Positions 6,478 to 6,782 of a stretch of DNA of 6,782 bases are shown here, in pieces. The notes below the pieces were generated by a model, which made no database searches, had not been told where the DNA came from, and worked only from the letters and a program-made list of their open reading frames with translations. This DNA comes from Globobulimina sp. (taxonomy: Eukaryota; Foraminifera; Rotaliida). Made by a program: the position numbers and the translations under genes. The first letter of the stretch is position 1. Each line of letters begins with the position of its first letter. Location of the stretch: contig PIVH01000239.1 in the NCBI GenBank assembly GCA_003354225.1, forward strand, positions 1-6,782. Direction: 5' to 3'.

Positions 6478-6670
6478 AAAAGGTAAGCAATTTGTAATGA
6501 TTTGAGTGAGATGTTAGATTGAGTGACTGCTGAAACATGGTCTGCAGTTTTGAGAGCGAATGGTTTGAGTGATTGACCAATACTAATGACGGTATGGGAG
6601 TGAGTGTTGAGAAAAGAGACAGTTTGAGTAGCCGCCGAATGGTGGCCTACATTGTTGAGAGTCACTGTTC
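6471..6670. repeat. Upstream region with repeated TTGAGTGA motifs
   Basis: Exact TTGAGTGA occurs at 6502-6509, 6519-6526 and 6565-6572, all in one orientation. Related forms are TTGAGAG at 6550-6556, TTGAGAA at 6607-6613, TTGAGTA at 6624-6630 and TTGAGAG at 6656-6662; the AP-1-like TGACTCAA at 6471-6478 contains the inverted core. The block lies directly upstream of the polymerase promoter. An 87-codon minus-strand frame (6665-6402) covers it but runs through the promoter and into the polymerase start, so I read the block as regulatory DNA. An enhancer or replication-related role is possible. Confidence 0.5.
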
Positions 6671-6700
6671 AAAATAGGGTCTATGACCTCCCCTTCTCCA

Positions 6701-6746
6701 CTACTTCAGGGCACCGGGCGCAGGCGCACCTTCATATATCTGAAGG
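6701..6746. other. GC-rich island and small inverted repeat near the right edge
   Basis: At 6709-6730, 19 of 22 bases are G or C, in otherwise AT-rich surroundings. It contains GCGCAGGCGC, one base from the NRF-1/Ewg core GCGCAYGCGC. Immediately after it, CCTTCA (6729-6734) and TGAAGG (6741-6746) form a 6-bp inverted repeat around TATATC. No gene is visible from 6671 to 6782. This may be a promoter element of a gene to the right, or the edge of a different sequence type. Confidence 0.35.
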
Positions 6747-6782
6747 CTCAAAAGGGAACAAAAGTTAAAAATAATAACATAA

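Noticed and set aside
6402-6665. 87-codon minus-strand frame upstream of and overlapping the polymerase start
   Set aside because: It runs through the predicted polB TATA box and initiator and the TTGAGTGA motif array, has no promoter of its own of the type seen elsewhere, and shows no recognisable protein features.
1-6782. Complete element with terminal inverted repeats
   Set aside because: Comparing both window ends shows only short AT-rich similarity (AACATAA, AAAGGGAA-CAAA), not a convincing terminal inverted repeat, and integrase and capsid genes are absent.

Overview
The window looks like part of a eukaryotic mobile element or DNA virus, or an integrated copy of one, most likely from an invertebrate. 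The anchor is one intact 1,452-residue family B DNA polymerase on the minus strand (2057-6415). It belongs to the protein-primed group found in Polintons/Mavericks, adintoviruses and bidnaviruses. Evidence for a eukaryotic setting is TATA plus initiator core promoters, AATAAA polyadenylation signals, strong start-codon contexts and a 59-nt GT-AG intron candidate. Evidence for an invertebrate is weaker: the very short intron and TCAGT-like initiators. The species cannot be named from this sequence.

Layout, left to right. 1-125: degenerate tandem repeat of about 50 bp. 1-284: a candidate minus-strand spliced gene running off the left edge, with its own TATA/initiator. 300-590: divergent promoter region, with short direct repeats and a CRE-like palindrome just upstream of a plus-strand TATA box. 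591-973: a candidate small plus-strand gene of two or three short exons. 974-1330: no convincing gene. 1363-1911 (minus): a 182-residue predicted type II membrane glycoprotein with its own promoter and polyadenylation signal. 2057-6415 (minus): the polymerase, also with its own promoter and polyadenylation signal. 6471-6670: upstream region with repeated TTGAGTGA motifs and an AP-1-like site touching the polymerase TATA box. 6671-6782: a short GC-rich island and a small inverted repeat in otherwise AT-rich DNA.

The genes are compact and singly promoted. Four predicted core promoters show the same geometry: TATA 31-32 nt upstream of an initiator-like A, followed in three cases by a 5' UTR of only 11-22 nt. 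The polymerase presumably replicates the element. Its N-terminal OTU-like and zinc-finger segments match what is known of Polinton-type polymerases, where this region is thought to serve as, or be linked to, the terminal protein primer. The membrane protein could act at a membrane or envelope, but nothing identifies its role. No capsid protein, packaging ATPase, maturation protease, integrase or complete terminal inverted repeat is visible, so this is probably one part of a larger element.
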